Shown: in pieces, positions 16,755-26,153 of the stretch | Position numbering within the stretch: the first letter of the stretch is position 1 | Layout: each line of letters begins with the position of its first letter | Assembly: GCA_036307305.1 (NCBI GenBank) | Contig: JAXJXV010000010.1 | Location: forward strand, 62,001 to 126,000 | Origin: SIG607 sp036307305 | Lineage (GTDB): Bacteria; Bacillota; Clostridia; Oscillospirales; Acutalibacteraceae | Direction of reading: 5' to 3' | Length of the DNA: 64,000 nt | Notes under the pieces: generated by a model | Database searches by the model: none | What the model was told of the DNA's origin: nothing | What the model saw: the letters and a program-made list of their open reading frames with translations, nothing else | Translations under genes and position numbers: made by a program

Positions 16755-18203
16755 TTAGGTATTTATAAGTTCCTCAACAATAAAAGCAAGAACACCGCTT
16801 GACCATCCGTGGCACAGTGAATGACGTAGTCCAGTATAGCACTCTCTACCGTATGTTTTATGTACGTCTATTTGTCCTTCATTTAGAGGCATATCAATTC
16901 TACCACCATTTTTAAGCCAGTTGATATCGAAATCCTCCCAGAAGGTAGTAGCGCCAAGTTTAAGCATAGCTCCATAGTATTCTTTTATAATTTCTATGGT
17001 GTTTTTACCGCCTGATATAGCAGTTGCTTTTAAAATATAATATGACATAAAGGTTGAATAACCAACTGCACCGTCCTTTTGCAACATTTGAGCATCGCCT
17101 ACGTCTCTTCTGCCTGCAAGTATCTGCAAAGCACGAATTTGCTTAAAGGTGGTATCAGCCAATAGATACACCTTGAGTTTTTCCAAAATCGCGGTACAAT
17201 GTTTATTCTCTTTAAACTGCAGGAATTTTTGAGCTGCTATCATAATTATTGCGGCAACACCAATTTCTGCCTCATCTGTTCCGTAGGTCTGCCAATCGGC
17301 AAAAAACTCCATAACACAGTGCTCAAATTTCATTTTTCCTGTTTCATCTGTGCTATTGTTCAGATTTTCAAAAATAGTTTCGGCATAAGAAGCGTTTTCT
17401 TCAAAATATTCCTTATTATCAGTAAAACGGCAGTAATCGCAAAGACAGATTATCCACCAAGCAGAATAAGATGGAATGTTGTTTATCCATCTGTTTTGCG
17501 GTGTGCAACCCTTTAAAAAATCAAGAGAATTTTTTATATTTGGGGTATCACCGAAGAGATAAAGGGAGGTTAAAATTTCGGGATGAAGGTCACCAGCCCA
17601 AACAAGTCTATCGCGTTTTATGCCATCAAAGATATAGCCTTGCTGAAAGCAGAGCTTAACTGTGTAAGCGGCGGTATCAATGATGTCCTGTAACAGTTTA
17701 TCCGATGTTTGCGGAATATTCTCGTTGTCGAAAACAGGCAAAATGCTTTCTGCTAAAATACTTTGTATATTAACAAAGCCGTCACTTATAAGTTCTATTT
17801 TTAAAAAACGGAAACCTGTTTTACCATAACAAAGGTCAGACATAGAAGAAAGTGGTACACAAAAATCTCTTGGTGAATGGTCATTTGTAGAACTGGCAAC
17901 GTTAACATCAGATAAAGCCTCGCTTAAAGATTCACCGAAAACGAGATGCACAAGTGTGTTTGAACTACACGCACCTGTGATAATACGGGCACCGCCACAA
18001 AGTTCTTTTCCAAAGTCAAGAACTACAAAAGCACCTTTGTCTTTAAAGGTTATGATTTTGTTATCGGTAAATAAGGGTGTGAGTGGTTTCTTTTCTAAAA
18101 GGTAACTGCTATCCGCAACACAATTTTCTAATACAATATTTTTTGGTAGGAGATATTCTCTAGCTATGGTAATACTATTGTTTTTTTCGAATTCATTAAT
18201 CAT
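16755..18203 (-). CDS. GH78-like (alpha-L-rhamnosidase-type) protein
   Basis: 482 aa on the minus strand, starting at 18203 and overlapping the preceding gene by 8 bases, so translation is probably coupled. An N-terminal beta domain (residues 1-165) is followed by an (alpha/alpha)6-barrel-like region with FDGIKRDRLVWAGDLHPE near residue 195 and HSLCHGWSSG near the C-terminus, which resemble the catalytic-domain motifs of GH78. There is no signal peptide, so it should act in the cytoplasm. The assignment rests on motif resemblance; it is shorter than typical GH78 enzymes and lacks their extra beta modules, so related barrel families remain possible. Confidence 0.6.
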   Translation of the reverse strand: MINEFEKNNSITIAREYLLPKNIVLENCVADSSYLLEKKPLTPLFTDNKIITFKDKGAFVVLDFGKELCGGARIITGACSSNTLVHLVFGESLSEALSDVNVASSTNDHSPRDFCVPLSSMSDLCYGKTGFRFLKIELISDGFVNIQSILAESILPVFDNENIPQTSDKLLQDIIDTAAYTVKLCFQQGYIFDGIKRDRLVWAGDLHPEILTSLYLFGDTPNIKNSLDFLKGCTPQNRWINNIPSYSAWWIICLCDYCRFTDNKEYFEENASYAETIFENLNNSTDETGKMKFEHCVMEFFADWQTYGTDEAEIGVAAIIMIAAQKFLQFKENKHCTAILEKLKVYLLADTTFKQIRALQILAGRRDVGDAQMLQKDGAVGYSTFMSYYILKATAISGGKNTIEIIKEYYGAMLKLGATTFWEDFDINWLKNGGRIDMPLNEGQIDVHKTYGRECYTGLRHSLCHGWSSGVLAFIVEELINT

Positions 18204-20238
18204 TTATAAGAAGAACCTTGTGTTTTCTTGCTTTCAGTGACATAGGCATAGCGATTGCTTCTCCTGTAAGAGCATCGTAAACCTTTTGGTTTTCGCTAAG
18301 CTTAAAGTCGATAGAGTTGTTATCAACGTTGCTCATATTTGAAATGAACGCAAGACGTTTGCCTTCCTTTTCATAATACGTCAGCTGTGTTTTTTCGCTA
18401 CCGCAGTCAACCTTGGTAAGCCAGTAGGGCTTGAACTCACTGCCCTCAATACCGAAATCATCAATAGCCTTCCAGATAGGAGACATAAGCTCAAGAGGCT
18501 CGGTAATGATATTAGGACGGGGGAGAATTCCGTGAACAAGGGCTACGGTCATAGAATCCTCAAAGCTCCAGTTGTCAAAGGTGTAAGCGATAAGCTCATG
18601 GTTAAGACCGAAGTTTCTTCCGATATACTCTGTTCTGATATAGTCAGGAGTCATAGAGTCAATGCTGTCCTCACCCTGATTAGCGATAAACCACTGTACG
18701 TCTTCGCCGTCCCAGTTCATATGGCAGAATGAGTAAGCAGGAATATTACAACAGCTACTTACGTGAGGATTAAACATACCGCCGCGTTCCTCAAAGAACT
18801 CATAAATACTTCTGCAGAATTCTCTTACTCTGCTTATTGAATAGGTAGGCTGAGTTTCACCGAACGGGTCAACAAAGCTACAGCCGTGCTTGGTATTAAA
18901 GCAACCGAATGGAATACAGAAGGTATCAATATAAAGACCGTCGAAATCAAAATCGGTGATTACCTTTTTAATTCCCTCAAGTAGATACTCGTTAAACTGG
19001 CTTGAAGAACAGCAGTGACGAGCGCGCTGATTTGGCTTTCTGTACCATGAGAAATCCTTGATGGTATTGGGCGCTTCCATATGAATCCACTCGTCGCTTT
19101 TTGTTGCCCAGTAAGGAGAAAGAGTAGAAATCTCATAACCAAAGTAGGGAATAACCTTAATACCTCTGCTGTGGCATTCTTTAACGATTTCACTGGTTCT
19201 CTTTGTAGTGTCCTCGCCGATTATCCAGCAGTTCTGTACGGGATTCCATTTTTCGTGGAGAATAAGGGTGGTAACGCCCAGACGCTTCATTCTGTCATAG
19301 CAGTTTTCACCGCTGCCTTCAACTACTTCACCTGCAAGGTAGTCATTGTATTCAATGGGAATTTTACCGTTGAAGCAGTCGATATGTAAAATCTTTTCCT
19401 TATATGGATTTTCAGGGAAAGGCTTTACAGGGGTGAACTGGAAGTTAAAGTTATAGGTAAGAGGATGCGCGGTGGCTCTTCTGTGAGAACCGTTGGGACG
19501 GCACCATAAGTTAGGATAGCTGTCGGTAAGGTGAAGTCTTACGATTACCTCTTCCTCGCCGTCGATTATTTCCATAGCTCTGTGAGGATTTTCGGGCTGC
19601 CAGTTTTTGTTATGGTCAGCAGCAAAGCAGAAGCCTCTTGTTTCATCACCTACGTAAAGAATAGGCATAAAGTGCATAGCCATAGAGGAAGGAATTTCAC
19701 GGCTGGAGGCAACTCTGTTTTCGGGAATGGATTTACCCTCAAAGCTTGGAGTAGGGCTACCTGCTCTATTTGGGAAGTAATGGAAATTTTTAGCATACTC
19801 CTTTTTAAGCGGAATTTCTACCCACAGTTTTTCAAGCTCCCAATTACAAGGCTTTTGACTTCCGTAAGCTTTATCCTCGTAAAGAGTATGGGTACGGGGC
19901 ATAGCCGAAAGAACAATGTTGGTATAGCCGTCAAACTCAATGGTGGAAACAACGTCTACCGTAATAGTTTCACTGCGCATACTTGAGCAGATAACAGCCT
20001 TTTCATCGTCCTTGCTAAGAACAAAGTTCTCGATTTCTGTCCACTGGCAGTCATTGCCGTCTGCTTTTGCAACGACTCTTATGGGAGCAGAAAGAATTTC
20101 ATCGTCAAGTACGTTTACAGAAGAAAAAAGTACGTTATTTTCGGTTACGTATTTTCTTCCCCATACGTCAACTTCTACGCGGTTGTCTATACAGGAACAT
20201 TTTATAGGGTCCCATGTATTTAGTATTTTCTTTTCCAT
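18196..20238 (-). CDS. TIM-barrel glycosidase-like protein
   Basis: 680 aa. I start it at 20238 (MEKKILNTWDPIKC), where GAGGAGG lies upstream; the longer frame to 20346 has no ribosome site. The first 300 residues look like a beta-sandwich, followed by a barrel with ILHEKWN, GIKVIPYFGYEIS and DFDFDGLYIDTF, the last being a candidate catalytic-Asp strand as in retaining alpha-glycosidase clans. The C-terminal 80 residues form a small beta domain. No signal peptide is present. It heads the operon with the GH78-like gene and the activase. I cannot name the CAZy family; DUF6067/DUF6259-type glycosidases are the closest in style. Confidence 0.6.
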   Translation of the reverse strand: MEKKILNTWDPIKCSCIDNRVEVDVWGRKYVTENNVLFSSVNVLDDEILSAPIRVVAKADGNDCQWTEIENFVLSKDDEKAVICSSMRSETITVDVVSTIEFDGYTNIVLSAMPRTHTLYEDKAYGSQKPCNWELEKLWVEIPLKKEYAKNFHYFPNRAGSPTPSFEGKSIPENRVASSREIPSSMAMHFMPILYVGDETRGFCFAADHNKNWQPENPHRAMEIIDGEEEVIVRLHLTDSYPNLWCRPNGSHRRATAHPLTYNFNFQFTPVKPFPENPYKEKILHIDCFNGKIPIEYNDYLAGEVVEGSGENCYDRMKRLGVTTLILHEKWNPVQNCWIIGEDTTKRTSEIVKECHSRGIKVIPYFGYEISTLSPYWATKSDEWIHMEAPNTIKDFSWYRKPNQRARHCCSSSQFNEYLLEGIKKVITDFDFDGLYIDTFCIPFGCFNTKHGCSFVDPFGETQPTYSISRVREFCRSIYEFFEERGGMFNPHVSSCCNIPAYSFCHMNWDGEDVQWFIANQGEDSIDSMTPDYIRTEYIGRNFGLNHELIAYTFDNWSFEDSMTVALVHGILPRPNIITEPLELMSPIWKAIDDFGIEGSEFKPYWLTKVDCGSEKTQLTYYEKEGKRLAFISNMSNVDNNSIDFKLSENQKVYDALTGEAIAMPMSLKARKHKVLLIND

Positions 20239-20362
20239 AAATAACCTCCTCGACTGTGCGTCGTAGTATAGTACATTTTCAGTATAAAATATAGATACTT
20301 CTTTGTCAATGAAGAAAAACAAAGGAAATTTGCAAAAAATTTTCAAAATCGGAATTTTTTTG

Positions 20363-20400
20363 TTGACATGAAAAATGTGTTACGGTATAATTGTATACAT
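20363..20400 (+). promoter_or_regulatory. Promoter and candidate GntR operator of the citrate operon
   Basis: A consensus promoter, TTGACA (20363-20368), 17 bases, TATAAT (20386-20391), is followed at 20393-20400 by the palindrome TGTATACA. FCD-type GntR proteins bind short palindromes of this kind, and a GntR gene lies in the operon, so autoregulation at this site is plausible. Confidence 0.7.
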
Positions 20401-20423
20401 TAATACGAAAGTGAGTGGATACT

Positions 20424-21800
20424 ATGCTTGAAATTTCACCAAAAAGTAATTTACTTGAGCTTAAAAGCTATAAATATTCTTTGCAGGACGTAGCCGAGCC
20501 TAATCTTTACAGAAACGTTTATAATTACGAGGACGTTCCTAAGATTGCGTTTAACCACAGAAGAGTGCCTATGAATATGCCTCAGGAAATTTGGATTACC
20601 GATACGTCGCTTCGTGACGGACAGCAGTCGGTAGAGCCGTATACCGTTAAACAGATTGTTGACCTTTATAAATTAATGTCAAAGCTTGGCGGTCCTTACG
20701 GAATTATCCGTCAGACTGAGTTTTTCGTGTATAGCAAAAAGGACAGAGAGGCCCTTGAAAAGTGCAGAGAATTAGGACTGAAATTCCCTGAAATTACTAC
20801 GTGGATAAGAGCCAGTAAGGAAGATTTTAAATTAGTTAAGGATTTGGGAGTAAGGGAAACGGGTATTCTTGTATCCTGTTCTGACTATCATATTTTCAAA
20901 AAGCTTAAAATGACAAGAAAACAGGCTCTTGACCATTATCTGTCTGCCGTTGCCCTTGCTTTTGAAGCAGGTGTTATGCCAAGATGCCATCTTGAAGATA
21001 TAACAAGGGCAGACTTCTACGGCTTCGTGGTACCCTTTGTAAACGAGCTTATGAAGATGTCTAAGGATGCAGGTATACCTGTGAAAATCAGAGCCTGTGA
21101 TACAATGGGCTACGGCGTACCGTTCAGTGAGGTTGCCCTTCCCCGAAGCGTACCGGGTATAATATACGGACTTCAGCATTATTCCGACGTACCCAGTGAA
21201 ATGCTTGAATGGCACGGACATAACGATTTCTATAAAGCTGTTACCAACGCTTCAACCGCATGGCTGTACGGCGCCTGTGCCGTTAACTGCTCACTCCTTG
21301 GTATAGGAGAGAGAACGGGAAATATTCCTCTTGAGGCTATGGTTATTGAATATGCGTCCCTCAGAGGCAGTCTTGACGGAATGGATACTACTGCAATTAC
21401 CGAGATAGCCGATTATTTTAAGAATGAAATGGGTTATGATATACCGCCTATGACTCCTTTTGTGGGAAGAAACTTTAACGTTACCCGCGCAGGTATTCAT
21501 GCCGACGGTCTTCTTAAGGATGAGGAAATATACAATATTTTTAATACCGAAAAAATTCTTGGTAGACGTCCTTCTGTAATGCTCAGCAAAACCTCAGGAC
21601 TTGCAGGTATTGCGTACTGGATAAATGAAAATTACCGTCTTATAGGTGAAGAACAGGTTGACAAGCGGGACGAGGTAGTTCTAAAACTTAAAGAGTGGAT
21701 TGACAAAGAATACGAGGACGGCAGACAGACTTCACTGTCTAACGGAGAAATAGAAGAAAAAATCGAAGAATTTTCAAACGGAAAATTCAAAAGACTGTAA
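20424..21800 (+). CDS. Isopropylmalate/homocitrate synthase-family enzyme, probable Re-citrate synthase
   Basis: 458 aa from ATG 20424 (GTG 20415 is also in frame, but spacing to the ribosome site is poorer). It has the DRE-TIM metallolyase layout: ITDTSLRDGQQS (metal-binding Asp and Arg), CHLEDITRADF, the metal-binding WHGHNDFYKA, and NCSLLGIGERTGNIPLE. Family members condense acetyl-CoA with a 2-oxo acid. A GntR regulator and aconitase are directly downstream and no leu or lysine genes are present, so the likeliest role is citrate formation from oxaloacetate, as shown for the Re-citrate synthase of some clostridia. 2-isopropylmalate or homocitrate synthase cannot be excluded from sequence alone. 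Confidence 0.75.
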   Translation: MLEISPKSNLLELKSYKYSLQDVAEPNLYRNVYNYEDVPKIAFNHRRVPMNMPQEIWITDTSLRDGQQSVEPYTVKQIVDLYKLMSKLGGPYGIIRQTEFFVYSKKDREALEKCRELGLKFPEITTWIRASKEDFKLVKDLGVRETGILVSCSDYHIFKKLKMTRKQALDHYLSAVALAFEAGVMPRCHLEDITRADFYGFVVPFVNELMKMSKDAGIPVKIRACDTMGYGVPFSEVALPRSVPGIIYGLQHYSDVPSEMLEWHGHNDFYKAVTNASTAWLYGACAVNCSLLGIGERTGNIPLEAMVIEYASLRGSLDGMDTTAITEIADYFKNEMGYDIPPMTPFVGRNFNVTRAGIHADGLLKDEEIYNIFNTEKILGRRPSVMLSKTSGLAGIAYWINENYRLIGEEQVDKRDEVVLKLKEWIDKEYEDGRQTSLSNGEIEEKIEEFSNGKFKRL

Positions 21801-21815
21801 ACAGAGGTAACTGAT

Positions 21816-22460
21816 ATGATAGACCATAAAACAGTATCTCTTGCCGACCAGGTGTACGAAAAAATAGAATCTGATATATTAAGCGGAAAATACGAGCGCG
21901 GCGAAATTCTCACCGAGTTAAAGCTTTGTGAAGAATTAGGTGTCAGCCGTACCCCCGTAAGAGAGGCTTTAAGGCGCCTTGTAGACGAGCATATTATTGA
22001 AGAGGGAACGAGGGGCTGTACCGTTTTGGGAATTAGTCGTGACGACCTTAGGGATATATATGAAATCCGCTGTGAAATAGAGGGACTTGCAGCTTACAAG
22101 GCGGCGGTTCGTATAACCGACCAGGAGATTGAAAAGCTCAAAGAGCTTATTGATTTACAGGAATTTTATTCCTCTAAAAACGATGCAGACCATATAAAGA
22201 GCGTGGATAATGAATTTCATTATCTTATTTACCGTTATTCAGGCAGTAACGCTCTTTACACTACCCTTATGCCACTTCACAAAAAAATACAGAAATACCG
22301 TAAAAGCTCGGTGGAGAACGTGAGCCGTTCAAAAGAATCCTATGAGGAGCATAAGGCAATTCTTGACGCTCTGATTAAAAGAGACGGCGCATTAGCAAAG
22401 GAAAAAATGGCTTTGCACGTTAAAAACGCCTATAAACATATTATAAACAAGGAGAACTAA
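21816..22460 (+). CDS. GntR family regulator, FCD subgroup
   Basis: 214 aa. The winged HTH is near residues 10-75 (VYEKIESDILSGKYERGEILTELKLCEELGVSRTPVREALRRL), and an all-helical FCD ligand domain follows (EIRCEIEGLAAY, VDNEFHYLIY, HKAILDALIKRD). It lies 15 bases after the citrate synthase-like gene and its stop codon overlaps the aconitase start region (TAATG). It probably senses a carboxylic acid intermediate of the pathway and controls the operon through the palindrome beside the upstream promoter. Confidence 0.88.
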   Translation: MIDHKTVSLADQVYEKIESDILSGKYERGEILTELKLCEELGVSRTPVREALRRLVDEHIIEEGTRGCTVLGISRDDLRDIYEIRCEIEGLAAYKAAVRITDQEIEKLKELIDLQEFYSSKNDADHIKSVDNEFHYLIYRYSGSNALYTTLMPLHKKIQKYRKSSVENVSRSKESYEEHKAILDALIKRDGALAKEKMALHVKNAYKHIINKEN

Positions 22461-22462
22461 TG

Positions 22463-24391
22463 ATGGGACTTACTATTGCTCAGAAAATTATCAAAGAACA
22501 TTTGAGAAGCGGAGATATGACGCAGGGAAGTGAAATTTCTCTTAAAATAGACCAGACTCTTACTCAGGATGCTACGGGTACTATGGCTTATCTTGAGTTT
22601 GAAACTATGGGAATCGACCGAGTAAAAACCGAAAAGAGCGTCGCCTATATTGACCACAACACACTACAGTCGGGCTTTGAAAATGCCGACGACCACAGAT
22701 ATATTCAGTCGGTAGCCAAAAAGCACGGCATCTATTTTTCCCGCCCAGGTAACGGTATCTGCCATCAGGTACATCTGGAGCGTTTCGGAAAGCCGGGTAA
22801 AACCCTTATCGGCTCTGACAGCCACACCCCCACAGGCGGCGGTATAGGTATGCTCAGCTTTGGCGCAGGCGGTCTTGACGTTGCTGTAGCTATGGGCGGC
22901 GGCGCATATTTCATTACAATGCCTAAAATGTATAAGGTTAATCTTACGGGAAAGCTCAATCCGTACGTGACAGCAAAGGACGTAAGCCTTGAAATCCTCC
23001 GTATACTCTCTGTTAAAGGCGGCGTAGGCGCTATTATTGAATGGGGCGGCGAGGGTATAAAAACTCTTTCTGTTCCGGAACGCGCTACCATTACTAATAT
23101 GGGTACTGAGCTTGGCGCTACTACCTCTATTTTCCCGTCTGACGAGATTACCAGAGAATTCCTGAAAAAACAGGGCAGAGAAGAAGATTTTATTCCTCTT
23201 TCAAGCGACGAGGATGCTGTTTACGATAAAATCATTGATATTAATTTAAGTGAGCTTGAGCCTCTTATTGCCTGTCCTCACAGCCCTGATAATATTGTCA
23301 AGGTATCCTCTCTTAAGGGTACAAAGGTTGACCAGGTATGTATTGGCTCCTGTACAAATTCTTCCCTTTTGGATATGTTAAAGGTAGCTGCTATGCTAAA
23401 GGGTAAAACAATTAAGGATAGTGTCAGTCTTTCTGTTTCACCCGGAAGCAAACAGGTACTTACTATGCTTGCTGACTGCGGCGCTCTGTCTGATATTATA
23501 GCTTCAGGCGCAAGAGTGCTTGAATGTGCCTGCGGTCCCTGTATCGGTATGGGCTTTTCACCTAATTCGGCAGGTGTATCACTTCGTACCTTCAACCGTA
23601 ATTTCGAGGGCAGAAGCGGTACTGCCGACGGACAGGTTTATCTCGTTTCCCCTGAAACTGCCGTTGCCGCAGCTCTTACAGGTGAGATTACCGACCCAAG
23701 ACTTATGGGCGAGGAAATAAAGGTTACTATGCCCGAAAGCTTCCTTATTAACGATTCTGCCGTTATTGAACCTGCAACGCCTGACGAGGCAAAGAATATT
23801 GAAGTGCTGAGAGGTCCTAACATTAAAAAATTCCCTGATGCCCGTCCTCAGAACGACAGCCTTACTGCAGAGCTTGTTTTGAAGGTAGGAGATAATATTA
23901 CCACCGACCATATTATGCCTGCGGGAGCTAAAATTCTTCCATATCGTTCCAATATACCGCATTTAAGTCAGTTCTGCTTTGGCGTGTGCGATACCACGTT
24001 CCCAGAACGCGCAAAGGCGGCAGGGGAAAGCTTTATTCTCGGCGGTTCAAACTACGGTCAGGGCTCATCCCGTGAACACGCCGCGCTTGTTCCTATGTAT
24101 CTTGGAGTAAGAGTTGTAATAGCAAAGAGCTTTGCAAGAATTCATATTGCTAACCTTATCAATGCGGGTATTATGCCTGTTACCCTTAAAAATGCCGATG
24201 ATTATGAAAAGCTGACGCAGGGTGATATGCTGAGCCTTGAAAATATATATAACGGTATGGACAAAGGCGAAATGACACTTGTAAATAAAAATACAGGAGA
24301 GAAAATCGCCCTTAGCTGTTCCTTTACTGATAGACAAAAGGCTATACTTAAGGCAGGCGGACTTCTTGCTTACGTAGCTAAAGAAAACTGA
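22463..24391 (+). CDS. Aconitate hydratase
   Basis: 642 aa from ATG 22463; ATG 22460 directly before it is equally in frame, and GGAG spacing favours the second. It isomerises citrate to isocitrate. Cluster-binding and core motifs are present: SDSHTPTGGGIG, CIGSCTNSSL and CACGPCIGMG provide the [4Fe-4S] cysteines, and the swivel domain has GSNYGQGSSREHAA. The length fits the compact bacterial aconitase/homoaconitase subgroup in which all domains are on one chain. Coupled to the GntR gene, it completes a citrate to isocitrate segment; isocitrate dehydrogenase is not within the window. Confidence 0.92.
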   Translation: MGLTIAQKIIKEHLRSGDMTQGSEISLKIDQTLTQDATGTMAYLEFETMGIDRVKTEKSVAYIDHNTLQSGFENADDHRYIQSVAKKHGIYFSRPGNGICHQVHLERFGKPGKTLIGSDSHTPTGGGIGMLSFGAGGLDVAVAMGGGAYFITMPKMYKVNLTGKLNPYVTAKDVSLEILRILSVKGGVGAIIEWGGEGIKTLSVPERATITNMGTELGATTSIFPSDEITREFLKKQGREEDFIPLSSDEDAVYDKIIDINLSELEPLIACPHSPDNIVKVSSLKGTKVDQVCIGSCTNSSLLDMLKVAAMLKGKTIKDSVSLSVSPGSKQVLTMLADCGALSDIIASGARVLECACGPCIGMGFSPNSAGVSLRTFNRNFEGRSGTADGQVYLVSPETAVAAALTGEITDPRLMGEEIKVTMPESFLINDSAVIEPATPDEAKNIEVLRGPNIKKFPDARPQNDSLTAELVLKVGDNITTDHIMPAGAKILPYRSNIPHLSQFCFGVCDTTFPERAKAAGESFILGGSNYGQGSSREHAALVPMYLGVRVVIAKSFARIHIANLINAGIMPVTLKNADDYEKLTQGDMLSLENIYNGMDKGEMTLVNKNTGEKIALSCSFTDRQKAILKAGGLLAYVAKEN

Positions 24392-24410
24392 TTTTTGTTC
24401 AACATTACTG

Positions 24411-24450
24411 TATCCTATAGGGTTTAATTTTACCCTATAGGATATTTTTA
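24411..24450 (+). terminator. Terminator of the citrate operon
   Basis: A perfect 13-bp stem, TATCCTATAGGGT at 24411-24423 with 24432-24444, then a T-rich tail. Confidence 0.88.
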
Positions 24451-24542
24451 TAGAAAAATTTTGCAGAGGTTGACAGTGCTTGGAAATTAAAGTAATATAT
24501 ATAAGGTGTATTATAAAAACGTTTAGATGGAGATGACTAAAT

Positions 24543-26096
24543 TTGAAAAAAATTCTTGCATTTATATTGAGTCTGGTTATTTTGCTTGGCACCTTTTCTG
24601 TTGTTTCTTTTGCTGATGATAAAACCGAAACCTATCAGGAATGTATTTTAAGCGCTGTTCATAATATGAAAGAGGAAGTGGTTTTGTCAGACTTCAATGC
24701 GCCTGTAGAGGAAGTTCAGAATTTTATAGATTACGTCTTTTATCAATATCCTGAATATTATTATTTCGCAGGTATTACGGGTGGACGAGTTGATTCTCAG
24801 GGTTACGTAAAAACCTTGAATTTCGCTTACGACAGAACGAAGGAGCAAATGCTTGAAGAGCGTTCCTTTATGGAAAGTGAAACCGACAAGGTGATAAATA
24901 AAATAGGAAAAGACTGGAGCGAAATGGAAAAAGCTCTGTTTGTACACGACTGGATTGACGTAAGCTTTATGTATGATTACGACCTTTTTGAGCAACCGGG
25001 AACAGAAAATCACGATATAGTTGGCTTTTTGAAAGATAAAAGAGGCGTTTGTCAGAGCTATGCATATACATTTATTTATATTATGCACCGTCTTGGTATG
25101 AATGCGTATTACGTAATGAGCGAAACCGATAATCACGGCTGGAACGTAGTGCAGATTGACGGCAACTGGTATCACGTTGACGCTACCTACGACGACCCGA
25201 TTTTAGATTCTACCTATCATTATGATTATGTGGGTGAGGTAAGACACAATAAGTTTTTGCTTTCAGACAGCGAAATTATTGCAGACGGTAAGCATGACGA
25301 TTTTTATATTCCTGCGGTAGACGGAATAACTTGCGGCGAGTTTAAAGGCAACGATTCCTGGAGAACTGCTACTACTGCCGTACACAAGGTGGGCGATTAC
25401 TGGTATTATCTTGATAACAGTAAGGACGCAGGCGGTTTTATGCGCACTAAAGATTTTAAAAATACCGAAAGACTTATGGAAATCGGTTATTACGTTGAAC
25501 AGTGGGGATTTTACGGCTGGATGAACGGCAATAAGGTTCAGGGCACATATTTTGCAGGTATGTTTGAATATAACGGTCATCTTTTCTTTAATGACGAAAG
25601 CAATATATACGTATACGACAGCCATCATAACGTATTTAAAAAGCTTCCTATTGACAAACCCGAAGGTAAAGTTTATTACGGTCTTAATATGAATGGCAAA
25701 ACTATTACTTATTTGGCAAGTGCTGATGACCTTTTCGAAAACGTCGTAGAGGGTTCCTATACTTTAGGCGTAGAAATCGTTCACCTTTCAACCGATTGGG
25801 AGGTTATTAAGGAGCCTACGGCTACTGAAGACGGAGAGAAGGTTAAATACTGTTTCTTCTGCGCCGAAGTTGTAGAAACTCAGACCATACCTGCTTTGAG
25901 CAATGTAGAATTGTTAGGTGACGCTAACGGTGACGGAGAAGTCAGCACAAGCGACCTGGCAATAGAAAAGCTTTTCCTTTCAGGCTCTCATACGGTGGAA
26001 ATCAACAAATTTGCTGACGTAAATAAAGACGGTAAAGTCAGCACTGACGATTTAGCAATGTTAAAGTTGTTCCTTGCAGGTGCAATTAAATTTTAA
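24543..26096 (+). CDS. Secreted transglutaminase-like protein with dockerin
   Basis: 517 aa. TTG start at 24543 behind GGAGATG. Signal peptide residues 1-24 (SVVSFA-DDK). The transglutaminase/protease-like core holds C170 in RGVCQSYA, H199 in NHGWNVV and D213 in WYHVDATYDD, the usual triad. About residues 240-440 resemble a small beta-propeller or repeat region around WYYLDN and YNGHLFF. The C-terminal 61 residues are a type I dockerin with two calcium loops (DANGDGEVSTSDL and DVNKDGKVSTDDL). It should therefore be exported and docked to a cohesin-bearing scaffold. Whether it cross-links or cleaves peptides is unknown. Confidence 0.85.
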   Translation: MKKILAFILSLVILLGTFSVVSFADDKTETYQECILSAVHNMKEEVVLSDFNAPVEEVQNFIDYVFYQYPEYYYFAGITGGRVDSQGYVKTLNFAYDRTKEQMLEERSFMESETDKVINKIGKDWSEMEKALFVHDWIDVSFMYDYDLFEQPGTENHDIVGFLKDKRGVCQSYAYTFIYIMHRLGMNAYYVMSETDNHGWNVVQIDGNWYHVDATYDDPILDSTYHYDYVGEVRHNKFLLSDSEIIADGKHDDFYIPAVDGITCGEFKGNDSWRTATTAVHKVGDYWYYLDNSKDAGGFMRTKDFKNTERLMEIGYYVEQWGFYGWMNGNKVQGTYFAGMFEYNGHLFFNDESNIYVYDSHHNVFKKLPIDKPEGKVYYGLNMNGKTITYLASADDLFENVVEGSYTLGVEIVHLSTDWEVIKEPTATEDGEKVKYCFFCAEVVETQTIPALSNVELLGDANGDGEVSTSDLAIEKLFLSGSHTVEINKFADVNKDGKVSTDDLAMLKLFLAGAIKF

Positions 26097-26105
26097 TTTA
26101 TCAGG

Positions 26106-26137
26106 GACAGCCATACTTTTTGATGGCTGTCATTTTT
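26106..26137 (+). terminator. Intrinsic terminator
   Basis: A 9-bp stem GACAGCCAT with ATGGCTGTC (26106-26131) and a T tail, between the dockerin protein and the MATE gene. Confidence 0.75.
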
Positions 26138-26153
26138 ATCAGAGGTTATAAAA

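Noticed and set aside
20415..21800. Annotation as leuA of leucine biosynthesis
   Set aside because: No leuBCD genes are adjacent; aconitase and a GntR regulator are, so citrate formation fits better, though not proven.
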